From Hyphomonadaceae bacterium UBA5336 (GTDB taxonomy: Bacteria; Pseudomonadota; Alphaproteobacteria; Caulobacterales; Hyphomonadaceae), in the NCBI GenBank assembly GCA_002408125.1, contig DHQO01000023.1:248001-312000 (forward strand): DNA of 64,000 nucleotides, read 5' to 3'. Positions 24,994 through 33,253 of the stretch are shown piece by piece; the first letter of the stretch is position 1; the number at the start of each line of letters is the position of its first letter. Position numbers and translations under genes: made by a program. The notes beneath the pieces were generated by a model. The model was not told the DNA's origin, did no database searches, and saw nothing but the letters and a program-made list of their open reading frames with translations.

Positions 24994-26259
24994 ATGACCA
25001 ACCGCAATGACTGGTACAGTCCGGGTCTTGAGCATATCTGGCTGCCCTATGCGCAGATGAAAACGCTGCCCCACCCCGTGCCGGCCGTGGCGACGCGCGA
25101 TTCCATCCTCACGCTTGAGGATGGGCGTACTCTGATCGACGGCGTCGGCTCCTGGTGGACCAGTGTGCATGGCTACAACCATCCCGCCCTTCTGGCTGCC
25201 GCGCATGCGCAACTCGATGCCATGCCGCATGTCATGCTCGGCGGGCTGGCGCATGAGCAGGCCTACCGGCTCGCCGCCCGCCTTGCCGCCATCACGCCAG
25301 GCGACCTGACGCGGGTTTTCTTCACCGAGTCCGGTTCCGTGGCGGTGGAAGTGGCAATGAAGATTGCCGTACAGTATGCGCTGAACCTGCACGGCCAGCG
25401 ACGCACGCGCTTTGTCTCCTTCACCGGCGGGTATCATGGCGACACTTTCGCGACCATGTCGGTCTGCGACCCGGAAGAGGGCATGCACAGCCTGTTTTCC
25501 GGCGTTGTGCCCGAGCAGTATGTGATCGACCTGCCAGACAGCGAAGCGCGCCTGGAGGCGCTCGACCGCCTGCTCGGTGAGCGCGGCGACATTGCCGCTG
25601 TGCTGGTCGAGCCGCTGATCCAGGGCGCGGGCGGCATGCGGATGCATTCACCGGCCGTCCTGCAGGCGCTACGCATAGCCTGCGATCGCCATGGCGTGCT
25701 GCTGATCTTCGACGAGATTTTCACGGGCTTCGGCCGTACTGGGGAAATGTTCGCAGCAGGCCGCGCCGGGGTGACGCCCGATATCATGTGCCTTGGCAAG
25801 GCGCTGACCGGCGGGGTCACGCCGCTGGCTGCGACGATTGCCAGTGCGGAGGTCTATTCCGCTTTCCACACCGACGAGCCCGCGCACGCCCTGATGCACG
25901 GGCCGACCTTTACCGGTCATGCGGTGGGCTGCGCGGTGGCCAATGCAGGGCTCGACCTGTTCGAGACCGAGCCGCGCCTTGAGCAGGTGCGTGCGCTGGA
26001 GCAGGCTCTCACGGAGGATCTGACACCGCTCGCCGAGCAGTCCGGTGTGCGCGATGTGCGGGTCTGCGGCGCGGTGGCGGCGGTCGAGTTCGAGGTCGAC
26101 TTCGATGTCGAGGCTGCGCGCGCCTGGTTCATCTCGCGCGGCACCTTCATCCGCCCGCTCGGCCGGGTCGTCTATCTGACGCCTTCCTATGTCATCGCCC
26201 GCGACGCCCTGACAGAACTGACCGGCGCGATTGCAGAATTCGCCCGGACAGGGGGCTGA
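24994..26259 (+). CDS. bioA: Adenosylmethionine-8-amino-7-oxononanoate aminotransferase
   Basis: A class III PLP aminotransferase that makes 7,8-diaminopelargonate using S-adenosylmethionine as amino donor. Landmarks are HIWLPYAQMKTLP near the N-terminus, IDGVGSWWTSVHGYNHP, FFTESGSVAVEVAMKIAVQY, GGYHGDTFATMSVCDP, the FDEIFTGFGRTG cofactor block and LCLGKALTGG-type lysine (here MCLGKALTGG). ATG at 24994 is preferred because GGAGGAG lies about 8 bases upstream, giving 421 residues; an ATG six codons earlier overlaps that ribosome site. It is divergent from bioF-bioD. Confidence 0.96.
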   Translation: MTNRNDWYSPGLEHIWLPYAQMKTLPHPVPAVATRDSILTLEDGRTLIDGVGSWWTSVHGYNHPALLAAAHAQLDAMPHVMLGGLAHEQAYRLAARLAAITPGDLTRVFFTESGSVAVEVAMKIAVQYALNLHGQRRTRFVSFTGGYHGDTFATMSVCDPEEGMHSLFSGVVPEQYVIDLPDSEARLEALDRLLGERGDIAAVLVEPLIQGAGGMRMHSPAVLQALRIACDRHGVLLIFDEIFTGFGRTGEMFAAGRAGVTPDIMCLGKALTGGVTPLAATIASAEVYSAFHTDEPAHALMHGPTFTGHAVGCAVANAGLDLFETEPRLEQVRALEQALTEDLTPLAEQSGVRDVRVCGAVAAVEFEVDFDVEAARAWFISRGTFIRPLGRVVYLTPSYVIARDALTELTGAIAEFARTGG

Positions 26260-26368
26260 GAGAAGGCCTTAAGCGCCAGTCTCCCCGGGAAAGTCCGTCA
26301 TATTGATGCCAGCGTGGCCTCGGGCAGTTCAGCCCTTTCCGGGTTTTTGCCAAGTTTGTCGATCAAGT

Positions 26369-26389
26369 ATATAGATTTATCACCTATAT
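26369..26389. promoter_or_regulatory. Inverted repeat upstream of the Rrf2 gene
   Basis: ATATAG-N9-CTATAT is a perfect 6-bp inverted repeat about 105 bases before the Rrf2-family start, in an AT-rich patch of an otherwise GC-rich gap. It may be the regulator's own operator or simply its promoter. It does not match the TCTAY-N7-RTAGA sites further downstream. Confidence 0.35.
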
Positions 26390-26495
26390 CATGCACGGTC
26401 TTGTATGATGAAAAATGGCGTGATGCGTGCCGATTCTCGGTCCTGGTATCAGCTGTTTTCTCAGGCCATAACGGGAGCGGTCAGCGCAGTAGAAG

Positions 26496-26936
26496 ATGAT
26501 TTCCCAGAAAGCGAAATATGCCCTGCGGGCCCTGGTCCTGCTCGCCCGGGCGGGCGCGGATGGATCGGCAATGATCATCGCCGATATTTCCGAGCAGCAG
26601 AACATTCCCAGGAAATTCCTCGAACAGATCCTTCTCGATCTGAAGCGCCATGGCCTGCTCGAAAGTCGCCGCGGCAAGAATGGCGGCTATGCGCTCCTGA
26701 AGCCGGCCGACATGATCACTTTCGGTGAAGTCCTTCGCATCATCGACGGGCCGATCGCGCCTTTGCCCTGTCTCAGCAAGATGGCCTATAAACGGTGTGC
26801 CGATTGCCAGGGCGAAGCGAACTGCGAAGTGCGTCGTGTCTTTGCCGGAGTGGCGGAGGCTACGCGAGCGGTGCTCGACAGGACGACAATCGCTGATGCG
26901 ATTTCAGACGAAACCGAGCTGGCAACCGAATTCTGA
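26496..26936 (+). CDS. Rrf2-family transcriptional regulator with four cysteines
   Basis: A 146-residue Rrf2/IscR/CymR-type regulator. The N-terminal winged helix is typical (MISQKAKYALRALVLLARAG, IPRKFLEQILLDLKRHGLLE, SRRGKNGGYALLKP). The C-terminal part has Cys92, Cys101, Cys104 and Cys110 (PCLSKMAYKRCADCQGEANC). This spacing differs from the three-cysteine [2Fe-2S] site of IscR and could hold a cluster or sense thiol/sulfide. The neighbours downstream (DUF2292, TonB receptor, SLC13 permease) and shared palindromes before them suggest it represses a nutrient-uptake regulon, most likely sulfur. The ligand is inferred, not seen. Confidence 0.88.
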   Translation: MISQKAKYALRALVLLARAGADGSAMIIADISEQQNIPRKFLEQILLDLKRHGLLESRRGKNGGYALLKPADMITFGEVLRIIDGPIAPLPCLSKMAYKRCADCQGEANCEVRRVFAGVAEATRAVLDRTTIADAISDETELATEF

Positions 26937-27001
26937 TGGAAGCCATTGGCGGGCTTTTTTCCCGGCAGCACGACGGCCTCAATAGCACTTTGCGGATTAA
27001 C

Positions 27002-27033
27002 TTGACTAAATCTACCTAATAAGTAGAGATAAA
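27002..27033 (+). promoter_or_regulatory. Promoter with 17-bp operator, copy 1
   Basis: TTGACT (27002-27007) could be a -35 box, with TAGAGA at about 27024 as -10. The spacer holds a perfect palindrome TCTAC-N7-GTAGA at 27011-27027. The same arrangement (TTGACTAA, then TCTAY-N7-RTAGA at the same offset) occurs before the permease gene at 29.8 kb. A repressor bound here would block the polymerase. It lies about 80 bases before the DUF2292 gene. Confidence 0.6.
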
Positions 27034-27108
27034 GATCTGAACTGCGATGCCAGCCGGAAAACTGCCCTTGTGGCGGGCCGGCCGGACAGGTCTCTGGGTG
27101 AGTTGGTC

Positions 27109-27306
27109 ATGACGCAAGAAAGTCAGGAACGGCACGAAAAGCGGCGCGGCCCCGGTGCGGAGAAGCGCGCTGAAGGCCTCGCGGAGGCGATCTCGCATGT
27201 CTCGACGGCGCTCACCCGTCTCGATTACGGGACGGTGGTCATCACGGTCCATGCCGCGAGAGTGGTTCAGATCGATGTCACGGAGCGCCAGCGCTTCGCA
27301 ACATAA
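27109..27306 (+). CDS. DUF2292 (YezD-like) small protein
   Basis: A 65-residue protein whose C-terminal half matches the YezD/DUF2292 pattern: LDYGTVVITVHAARVVQIDV, then TERQRF (family form: IRYGSVxITVHDGRVVQIExTEKxRF). The N-terminal part is charged and variable. In Bacillus yezD belongs to a sulfur-regulated operon, and in proteobacteria the family often sits beside sulfate or cysteine genes, which supports a sulfur theme here. ATG at 27109 is favoured over an upstream in-frame start at 27070 because the family core needs only a short leader. The biochemical role is unknown. Confidence 0.8.
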   Translation: MTQESQERHEKRRGPGAEKRAEGLAEAISHVSTALTRLDYGTVVITVHAARVVQIDVTERQRFAT

Positions 27307-27374
27307 TCTCCAAAATCATCAACTGGCCGACCGGACCACCGGAGGCGCAGCGATCCCAGCCAAAGGAGGCCCAT

Positions 27375-29726
27375 ATGATCGCGCGTACTCTGATATCCGT
27401 CAGCATTCTTTCCTTCCTTCCCGCAGGCGCATTTGCACAAGAGGAGGGCGATCCTCAAATCCCGGTCACCGAGGACACCGCCCGGCTCGGCACGATCAGT
27501 GTGACGGCCCGGCGCGTCGTGGAAGATGCCCAGGATGTGCCTATCCCGATCACGGTGCTCGGCGGCGCCCAGATCGAGGATGCCGGCGCCTTCAACGTGA
27601 ACCGGCTCAAGGAAATGGTCCCTACCGTCCAGTTCTACTCCTCCAATCCCCGCAATTCCGCGATCAATATCAGGGGGCTCGGCGCGCCGTTCGGGCTGAC
27701 CAATGACGGGATCGAGCCCGGTGCCGGCCTCTATGTGGATGGCGTGTTCTATGCCCGCCCTGCGCTGGCCACGCTCGACTTCATTGATGTCGAACAGATC
27801 GAAGTCCTGCGCGGGCCGCAGGGCACGCTCTACGGCAAGAACACCACTTCAGGCGCGATCAACATCACCACTCGCCGGCCGGAGTTCGACTTTGGGGCCG
27901 ATGTGGAGCTGAGCTCGGGAAACTACGGTTTCCTGCAGGCGAAAGCCTCGCTCACGGGTCCGCTGATCGAGGACAGGCTTGCCGGCCGGCTTTCCTTTTC
28001 CGGCACCCAGCGCGATGGTCTTCTGTACAATGTCACGACCGAGGATGATCTCAACGATCTCAACAATCTCGGTGTAAGGGGACAGCTTCTGTTCACGCCA
28101 ACTGACGCGCTGGACCTCATTCTGATTGGCGATTTTACCCAGCAGAGGCCGGAGGGCTATGCACAGGTCTATGCCGGTATCGCCCCGACCCTGCGCGCAC
28201 CCGAGCGCCAGTTCCCTCAGATCGTGGAGGATCTCGGCTATGCCCCACCAAGCCTTGATCCCTTCGACCGGCTTACCGATGCCGATACCTCGCACCGCTC
28301 CAACCAGGATGTCGGCGGGCTCTCCCTGACGGCCGATTGGGAACTCGGCAGCGGCACGCTGACCTCGATCACCGCGTGGCGCTTCTGGGACTGGGATCCG
28401 TCGAACGACCGGGACTTTCTCGGCCTGCCGATTACCACCGTCTCGGCCAACCCGTCCGAGCAGCGCCAGTGGACGCAGGAGATCCGCTATGCCGGTGCGG
28501 CGCTGCCGTCGCTGGACTTCGTGACCGGCGCCTTCGTCTTCTACCAGACCATCGACTCAACTGGCAGCCAGGAGCAGGGCGAGGCGGCCGGCCGCTTCCT
28601 CCTCAACCCGGCCTCGCCGGGCGCCGACACACCCGGACTGCTGGATGGGTTGCGCCAGACCTCCGACATCCAGTCGGAGAACCTCAGCGCGGCCCTGTTT
28701 GCGCAGCTTGACTGGCAGATCACCGACACGCTGCGCCTGATCCCCGGCATCCGCCTGAACTATGACGAAAAGTCGGTGGATTTCGAACGGACCATCTCGG
28801 GCGGACTTGAAACCGATGATCCCGTGCTGATCGCGCTCCAGCGCTCGGTCCTCGCCCCGCAGGCCTATGAGGCCGACAATGACGATACCAATGTCTCCTG
28901 GAACCTGACCCTTGCCTGGCAGCCAACTGAGACACTGAACCTCTATGCAACCTATGCAACCGCGTTCAAGTCGATCGGGCTCAACCTCTCCGGCGTGCCG
29001 AATGATGCAAACGGACAACCTTCGCTGGATGCGGCAACCATCAAGCCGGAGGATGTCCGGCATATCGAGCTGGGCTTGAAGTCCAGCCCGCTACCGGGCC
29101 TGACGGCGAATGTCGCGCTGTTTGAGACCGTGATCGAGGATTATCAGGCCAATGTGGTCAATGCTCAGGTCGGCGTCCTGCGCGGCTATCTCGCCAATGC
29201 CGAGAAGGTGAGGGTGCGTGGCGCTGAGTTCGATGCCCGGGCGCGCGTCTCGGACAATTTCACCGCCTATGGCGCGCTGGCCTATACAGACGGGAAATAT
29301 GTCAGTTTCCCCGATGCGCCGCCGCCCATCGAACTGACCGGCGGTCCACAGGTCTTCGACGTGTCGGGCACGCGACTGCCGGGTTTGTCGGAGTGGGCCG
29401 GGTCTCTTGGAGCCGAAGCGACTCTGCCGTCCAGTTTCCTTGGAACGCAGGGCGAGTTCTTCCTTGCCGGGGATGCCAGCTACAGGTCGGAGTTTTCCTC
29501 CTCGGCCAGCTATTCGCCCTATCTGGTGGTAGACGGCTATAGCCTGCTGAACGCACGCATGGGCTTTCGCGCGGGGGAGGACTGGGATCTCTTCCTCTGG
29601 GCGCGGAACATCGCCGATGAGGACTATTTCGAGTTCCTCTCCACGGCCTCGGGAGGCACCGGTCTGATCGTGGGTTATCCCGGTGATCCGCGCACATGGG
29701 GCATCACGTTCAGAGCGTCGTTCTAG
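27375..29726 (+). CDS. TonB-dependent receptor in the Rrf2-associated locus
   Basis: A 783-residue outer-membrane receptor. It has a signal peptide (LISVSILSFLPAGAFAQ), a TonB-box-like GTISVTARRVVEDAQDVPIP, a plug (KEMVPTVQFYSSNPRNSAIN, GLYVDGVFYARPA, VEQIEVLRGPQGTLYGKNTT, SGAINITTRRP) and a full barrel ending in RASF. A strong AAGGAGG precedes the ATG by 5 bases. It belongs to the broad Caulobacter/sphingomonad-type receptor group that imports organic nutrients as well as metal chelates. It lies 68 bases after the DUF2292 gene behind the shared palindromic promoter, with an SLC13-type permease next. A sulfated or sulfonated organic substrate is a reasonable hypothesis. Confidence 0.92.
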   Translation: MIARTLISVSILSFLPAGAFAQEEGDPQIPVTEDTARLGTISVTARRVVEDAQDVPIPITVLGGAQIEDAGAFNVNRLKEMVPTVQFYSSNPRNSAINIRGLGAPFGLTNDGIEPGAGLYVDGVFYARPALATLDFIDVEQIEVLRGPQGTLYGKNTTSGAINITTRRPEFDFGADVELSSGNYGFLQAKASLTGPLIEDRLAGRLSFSGTQRDGLLYNVTTEDDLNDLNNLGVRGQLLFTPTDALDLILIGDFTQQRPEGYAQVYAGIAPTLRAPERQFPQIVEDLGYAPPSLDPFDRLTDADTSHRSNQDVGGLSLTADWELGSGTLTSITAWRFWDWDPSNDRDFLGLPITTVSANPSEQRQWTQEIRYAGAALPSLDFVTGAFVFYQTIDSTGSQEQGEAAGRFLLNPASPGADTPGLLDGLRQTSDIQSENLSAALFAQLDWQITDTLRLIPGIRLNYDEKSVDFERTISGGLETDDPVLIALQRSVLAPQAYEADNDDTNVSWNLTLAWQPTETLNLYATYATAFKSIGLNLSGVPNDANGQPSLDAATIKPEDVRHIELGLKSSPLPGLTANVALFETVIEDYQANVVNAQVGVLRGYLANAEKVRVRGAEFDARARVSDNFTAYGALAYTDGKYVSFPDAPPPIELTGGPQVFDVSGTRLPGLSEWAGSLGAEATLPSSFLGTQGEFFLAGDASYRSEFSSSASYSPYLVVDGYSLLNARMGFRAGEDWDLFLWARNIADEDYFEFLSTASGGTGLIVGYPGDPRTWGITFRASF

Positions 29727-29790
29727 CGACTGTAGAACGGGTAGGGGCGGGTGCCGGCGCGCGCCCCCAGGGGCTGCTCAATACTCTCAA

Positions 29791-29818
29791 TTGACTAACT
29801 CTATAAACTAGATAGACT
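29791..29818 (+). promoter_or_regulatory. Promoter with 17-bp operator, copy 2
   Basis: TTGACTAA (29791-29798) is followed, at the same offset as copy 1, by TCTAT-N7-ATAGA (29800-29816), a perfect 5-bp inverted repeat with a 7-base centre. TAGACT near 29813 could serve as -10. It lies about 55 bases before the permease start. The shared layout implies co-regulation of receptor and permease units. Confidence 0.6.
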
Positions 29819-29872
29819 TAATTAAATCGAGGTGCTGTCTTGGCCGCCTTGGGTGTGGGAGGCGATACGGGA

Positions 29873-31693
29873 ATGACGTCACTGCTTGCGGGCACGGGCC
29901 TGGAAATCGGCTTCGTCCTCCTCCTCGTCGCCATCGTCTTCTTCGGTTTCGTCCGCGAACGGTTCCCCGCCGATGTGGTCGCACTACTGGCCATGGGCAC
30001 GCTTCTGCTGAGCGGTATCCTGACGACCGATGAAGTGCTTGGCATCTTCTCCAACTCCGCTCCGATCACCATCGCGGCCATGTTCGTCCTTTCGGCGGCC
30101 CTTGAGCGCACGGGCGTCATCGACGAGGGAGGGCGGCTCGTCGCTCGTCTGGCGAAGAATGCATCTCCTTCGGTTGCGATACTGGCCATGATGGTTGGCG
30201 TGGTCCTGCTCTCGGCCTTCATCAACAACACCCCGGTCGTCGTGATCCTGATTCCGGTGGCGATCAGTCTCGCCAAGACCATCGGAATTGCGCCGTCAAA
30301 GCTGCTGATCCCACTTTCCTTCGCCTCCATTTTCGGGGGCACAATGACGCTGATCGGTACCTCGACGAACATCCTGGTCGACGGCGTTGCCCAGGAGGGG
30401 GGCCTTGCACCCTTCGGCATGTTCGAGATCACGGCGGCTGGCGCCTGTCTGGCCCTTGCCGGCGCGGTTTACATTCTGATCACCGCGCCTTTCCTGTTGC
30501 CGGTGCGCGAGACGCTTGCGGCCATGCTGCCTGACAGCCGCGAGCGGCGGTTCATTGCGCAGATTCTCATCCCCATCGATTCCCCATTGGTCGGAAGGGC
30601 TATCGCCGAAACCGGATTCTCGGCGGAAAAGGGCTTTACGGTGATTGACGTCTTCCGCGAGGGTCTGTCACTGCGTGACCAGCTCAAATCCATCCGCCTT
30701 CAGGGCGGTGACCGTATGGTGCTGCGCTCGCCTGTTTCGGAGATGCTCACACTACGCGAAGCCGGTAGCGTTGCCATTGGCGCCCAGGCCGGTGCGCGCC
30801 CGAGTTTCGAGCCGGTGCAGAGCAGTGAGACGGTGCTGATGGAAGGCGTGATCGGCCCGCAATCGCGCCTGATCGGGCGGCGCCTGGCCGGGCTCGGCCT
30901 TGTGCGTCTCTATGGCGTCTATGTGCTGGCCATTCACCGGCGCGGGGAGAATATGGCGCCTCAGATGGGGGAACTGCGCTTCGAGGTCGGCGATACGGTC
31001 CTGCTGGAAGGCCCGCCCCGGGGGATGCGGCAGGTCTTCGACGAGGGCGACTTCAACAATCTCACCCAGACGTCCGAGCGCCCGATCAAGCGCGACAAGG
31101 CCCCCATCGCGATTGTCGCTGTGCTGCTGGTCATGGGGCTGGCGGCCCTGGAAGTGCTGCCGATTGCCGGGCTTGCCCTCATGGCCGCGACCCTGGTCGT
31201 GGTCACGGGCTGCCTTGATCATCAAGAGGCCTACAAGGCGATCCGCTGGGATATCCTGATGCTGATCTTCGGCATGCTGGCGTTGGGCATGGCGATGGAG
31301 AAGACCGGGGCAGCGGCGATGATCGTCAACACGCTTGCCGGCCTTGTCGGCGGGCTCGGGCCGCTGGCCATCCTCGCCGCGCTCTATCTGATCACATCCT
31401 TCCTGACCGAGATCATCAGCAACAATGCCGCTGCCATACTGCTCACGCCCATCGCCATCGGGCTTGGCCACCAGATCGGGATCGATCCGCGTCCTTTCGT
31501 CGTCGCCGTGATGTTCGCTGCCAGCGCCAGTTTTGCCACGCCAATCGGCTATCAGACGAACACACTCGTCTACACCGCTGGCGGATATCGCTTCACCGAT
31601 TTTCTGAAGATCGGGCTGCCCTTGAACCTTATCATGCTGGCGGTCGCGGTATTGGTGATTCCGCTTTTCTGGCCGCTTGTTCCTGTCCAATAA
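29873..31693 (+). CDS. SLC13-type permease with two TrkA-C domains
   Basis: About 606 residues. Two bundles of membrane helices flank a central soluble part. The first bundle has SNSAPITIAAMFVLSAALER, INNTPVVVILIPVA and FGGTMTLIGTSTNILVDGVA; the second has ALYLITSFLTEIISNNAAAI and ASFATPIGYQTNTLVYTAGG. Between them are two TrkA-C/RCK-C domains: IDSPLVGRAIAETGFSAEKG onward, and GPQSRLIGRRLAGLGLVRLY onward. This architecture is that of the SAC1-like/DASS group, several of which take up sulfate or organic acids with sodium. ATG at 29873 gives the usual short N-terminus; TTG at 29840 with GAGG upstream is an alternative. Substrate choice (sulfate favoured) rests on context. Confidence 0.88.
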   Translation: MTSLLAGTGLEIGFVLLLVAIVFFGFVRERFPADVVALLAMGTLLLSGILTTDEVLGIFSNSAPITIAAMFVLSAALERTGVIDEGGRLVARLAKNASPSVAILAMMVGVVLLSAFINNTPVVVILIPVAISLAKTIGIAPSKLLIPLSFASIFGGTMTLIGTSTNILVDGVAQEGGLAPFGMFEITAAGACLALAGAVYILITAPFLLPVRETLAAMLPDSRERRFIAQILIPIDSPLVGRAIAETGFSAEKGFTVIDVFREGLSLRDQLKSIRLQGGDRMVLRSPVSEMLTLREAGSVAIGAQAGARPSFEPVQSSETVLMEGVIGPQSRLIGRRLAGLGLVRLYGVYVLAIHRRGENMAPQMGELRFEVGDTVLLEGPPRGMRQVFDEGDFNNLTQTSERPIKRDKAPIAIVAVLLVMGLAALEVLPIAGLALMAATLVVVTGCLDHQEAYKAIRWDILMLIFGMLALGMAMEKTGAAAMIVNTLAGLVGGLGPLAILAALYLITSFLTEIISNNAAAILLTPIAIGLGHQIGIDPRPFVVAVMFAASASFATPIGYQTNTLVYTAGGYRFTDFLKIGLPLNLIMLAVAVLVIPLFWPLVPVQ

Positions 31694-31977
31694 TAGACAC
31701 TGCATTGCATGCTGCAGGGTAGGTGGACGGACAACCTTCCCGATCGGGTCCAGCATGCGAGATGACCGGTCGCGCCTTTAAAAAAAACCGAGTTCCCGGA
31801 TGCCTGCAACTCGCAGACTTTGCAGGCAATCTCCTCAATGGAACTACAATGCAAAAGCCTGCTAGGGCGCATAGTGCATTCCGTTTTTCAAAAAAACTTT
31901 ATTGATAAATGATAATTTCCGGGTATTCTCGCGTCACATTTGCCACAATTAGCGCGCGCCAGTCCGGGAACACGCAC

Positions 31978-33243
31978 ATGTCACAGGTCGTCGGAGAAAG
32001 CAGCAATCAAGGGCGGGTCGGGCTCTGGATAAAGCGGGCGATTTTTCTCGTGTTGCCAGCCCTTGTGCTGGTCGGATCGGTGGTTGGCGTCATAGGGATG
32101 AGCGCCTTCAGCCCACAGCCCGAAGACAATGAAGAACTGGTCGAAGCCCTGCCGGTTCTGGTTGCGGCGGCTGTTTCTGAGACCGTTTCGCTCAGCGTCG
32201 TCTCTCAAGGCGAAGTGCGCCCGCGCACCTCCGTGGTGCTGGCGTCGGAAGTCGGAGGCCGCGTGTCTTACGTGTCGCCGAACCTTCTGCCGGGTGGGTC
32301 CTTTCAGCAGGGAGACCTTCTGGTCCGTGCGGACCCCACTGAATTTTCCCTTCGCGTGACCCAGGCACAGGTCAATGTGGCCCAGGCGCGGACAGCTTTG
32401 GTGCAGGAGCAATCGGAAGCCCGTACCGCCGCCCAGGATATCGCAGATCTCGGCATGGATGATGTGTCCGACCTTGCCTTGAGGCGGCCGCAGGTTGCCG
32501 AGGCCGAAGCGCGTCTGGCCTCTGCAGAGGCGGCCCTGGCCGAGGCCCAGCTCAACCTCGCCCGGACCGAAGTGCGGGCCCCGTTTACAGGCCGGGTGCG
32601 CTCTCGAACAGTGAATGCTGGTGCCTACATCACCCCGGGTACTCCGCTGGGAGAGATCTTTGCCAGCGACATTGTTGAAGTGCCCGTCGCGCTCACCGAC
32701 CAGGATCTCGCCCGCCTGGGGCTGGGGATCGGCTTTGTCGCGAGCGAAGCGACGCCGGGGCCGGCAGTCACCCTCACCGCTCTGGTTGCCGGAAAAGAGC
32801 ATAGCTGGACTGGCAACATCACACGCACCGACAGCAGCTTCGACACCGAAACACGCGTCCTTTTCGCCTATGTCGAAGTCGAGGATCCCTATGGCGCGTC
32901 GAGCGATAATGGCGTCCCGCTGGCTGTCGGCCTGTTCGTGACGGCAGACATTGAGGGGCTCGTCATACCGGGCAGTATTGTGATCCCCCGCACGGCATTG
33001 CGCGGGGAAGACAGGGTGTTCGTCGCCACGGCAGACGAGACACTGGAGATCCGGCGCGTGACCGTTGCGTCATCGAGCCGTCAGCGCGCGGTGCTGACCG
33101 AGGGGATCCTGCCTGGTGAGCTGGTGATCACCTCGCCTGTGCGTGATCCGGGCAACGGCATGAAAATCAAGACGGTTGAGCATCACAGTCTTTTCGCGGT
33201 CGACGCCAATGTCGAAGGCGAGACCACGGTCGTGACGGAATAA
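31978..33243 (+). CDS. RND efflux periplasmic adaptor (membrane fusion protein)
   Basis: A 421-residue adaptor anchored by one N-terminal helix (IFLVLPALVLVGSVVGVIGM). A beta-barrel/lipoyl half-motif follows (VVSQGEVRPRTSVVLASEVG with GRVSYVSPNLLPGGSFQQGD), then a coiled-coil hairpin rich in Ala/Glu/Gln (QAQVNVAQARTALVQEQSEA to EAALAEAQLNLARTEVRAPF), then a second lipoyl half (GRVRSRTVNAGAYITPGTPL) and the membrane-proximal domain. It links the RND pump to an outer-membrane channel. ATG at 31978 is chosen; the open frame begins 23 codons earlier with no ribosome site. The pump gene follows after 10 bases. No TolC-type gene is nearby. Confidence 0.92.
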   Translation: MSQVVGESSNQGRVGLWIKRAIFLVLPALVLVGSVVGVIGMSAFSPQPEDNEELVEALPVLVAAAVSETVSLSVVSQGEVRPRTSVVLASEVGGRVSYVSPNLLPGGSFQQGDLLVRADPTEFSLRVTQAQVNVAQARTALVQEQSEARTAAQDIADLGMDDVSDLALRRPQVAEAEARLASAEAALAEAQLNLARTEVRAPFTGRVRSRTVNAGAYITPGTPLGEIFASDIVEVPVALTDQDLARLGLGIGFVASEATPGPAVTLTALVAGKEHSWTGNITRTDSSFDTETRVLFAYVEVEDPYGASSDNGVPLAVGLFVTADIEGLVIPGSIVIPRTALRGEDRVFVATADETLEIRRVTVASSSRQRAVLTEGILPGELVITSPVRDPGNGMKIKTVEHHSLFAVDANVEGETTVVTE

Positions 33244-33253
33244 GGGGCGAGAC

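Noticed and set aside
26369..26389. ATATAG-N9-CTATAT as a third copy of the TCTAY-N7-RTAGA operator
   Set aside because: Half-site order and spacing differ; it is kept only as a separate low-confidence inverted repeat.
30752..31756. Minus-strand open frame of 334 codons
   Set aside because: It is antisense to the second half of the SLC13-type permease and has no recognisable domain.
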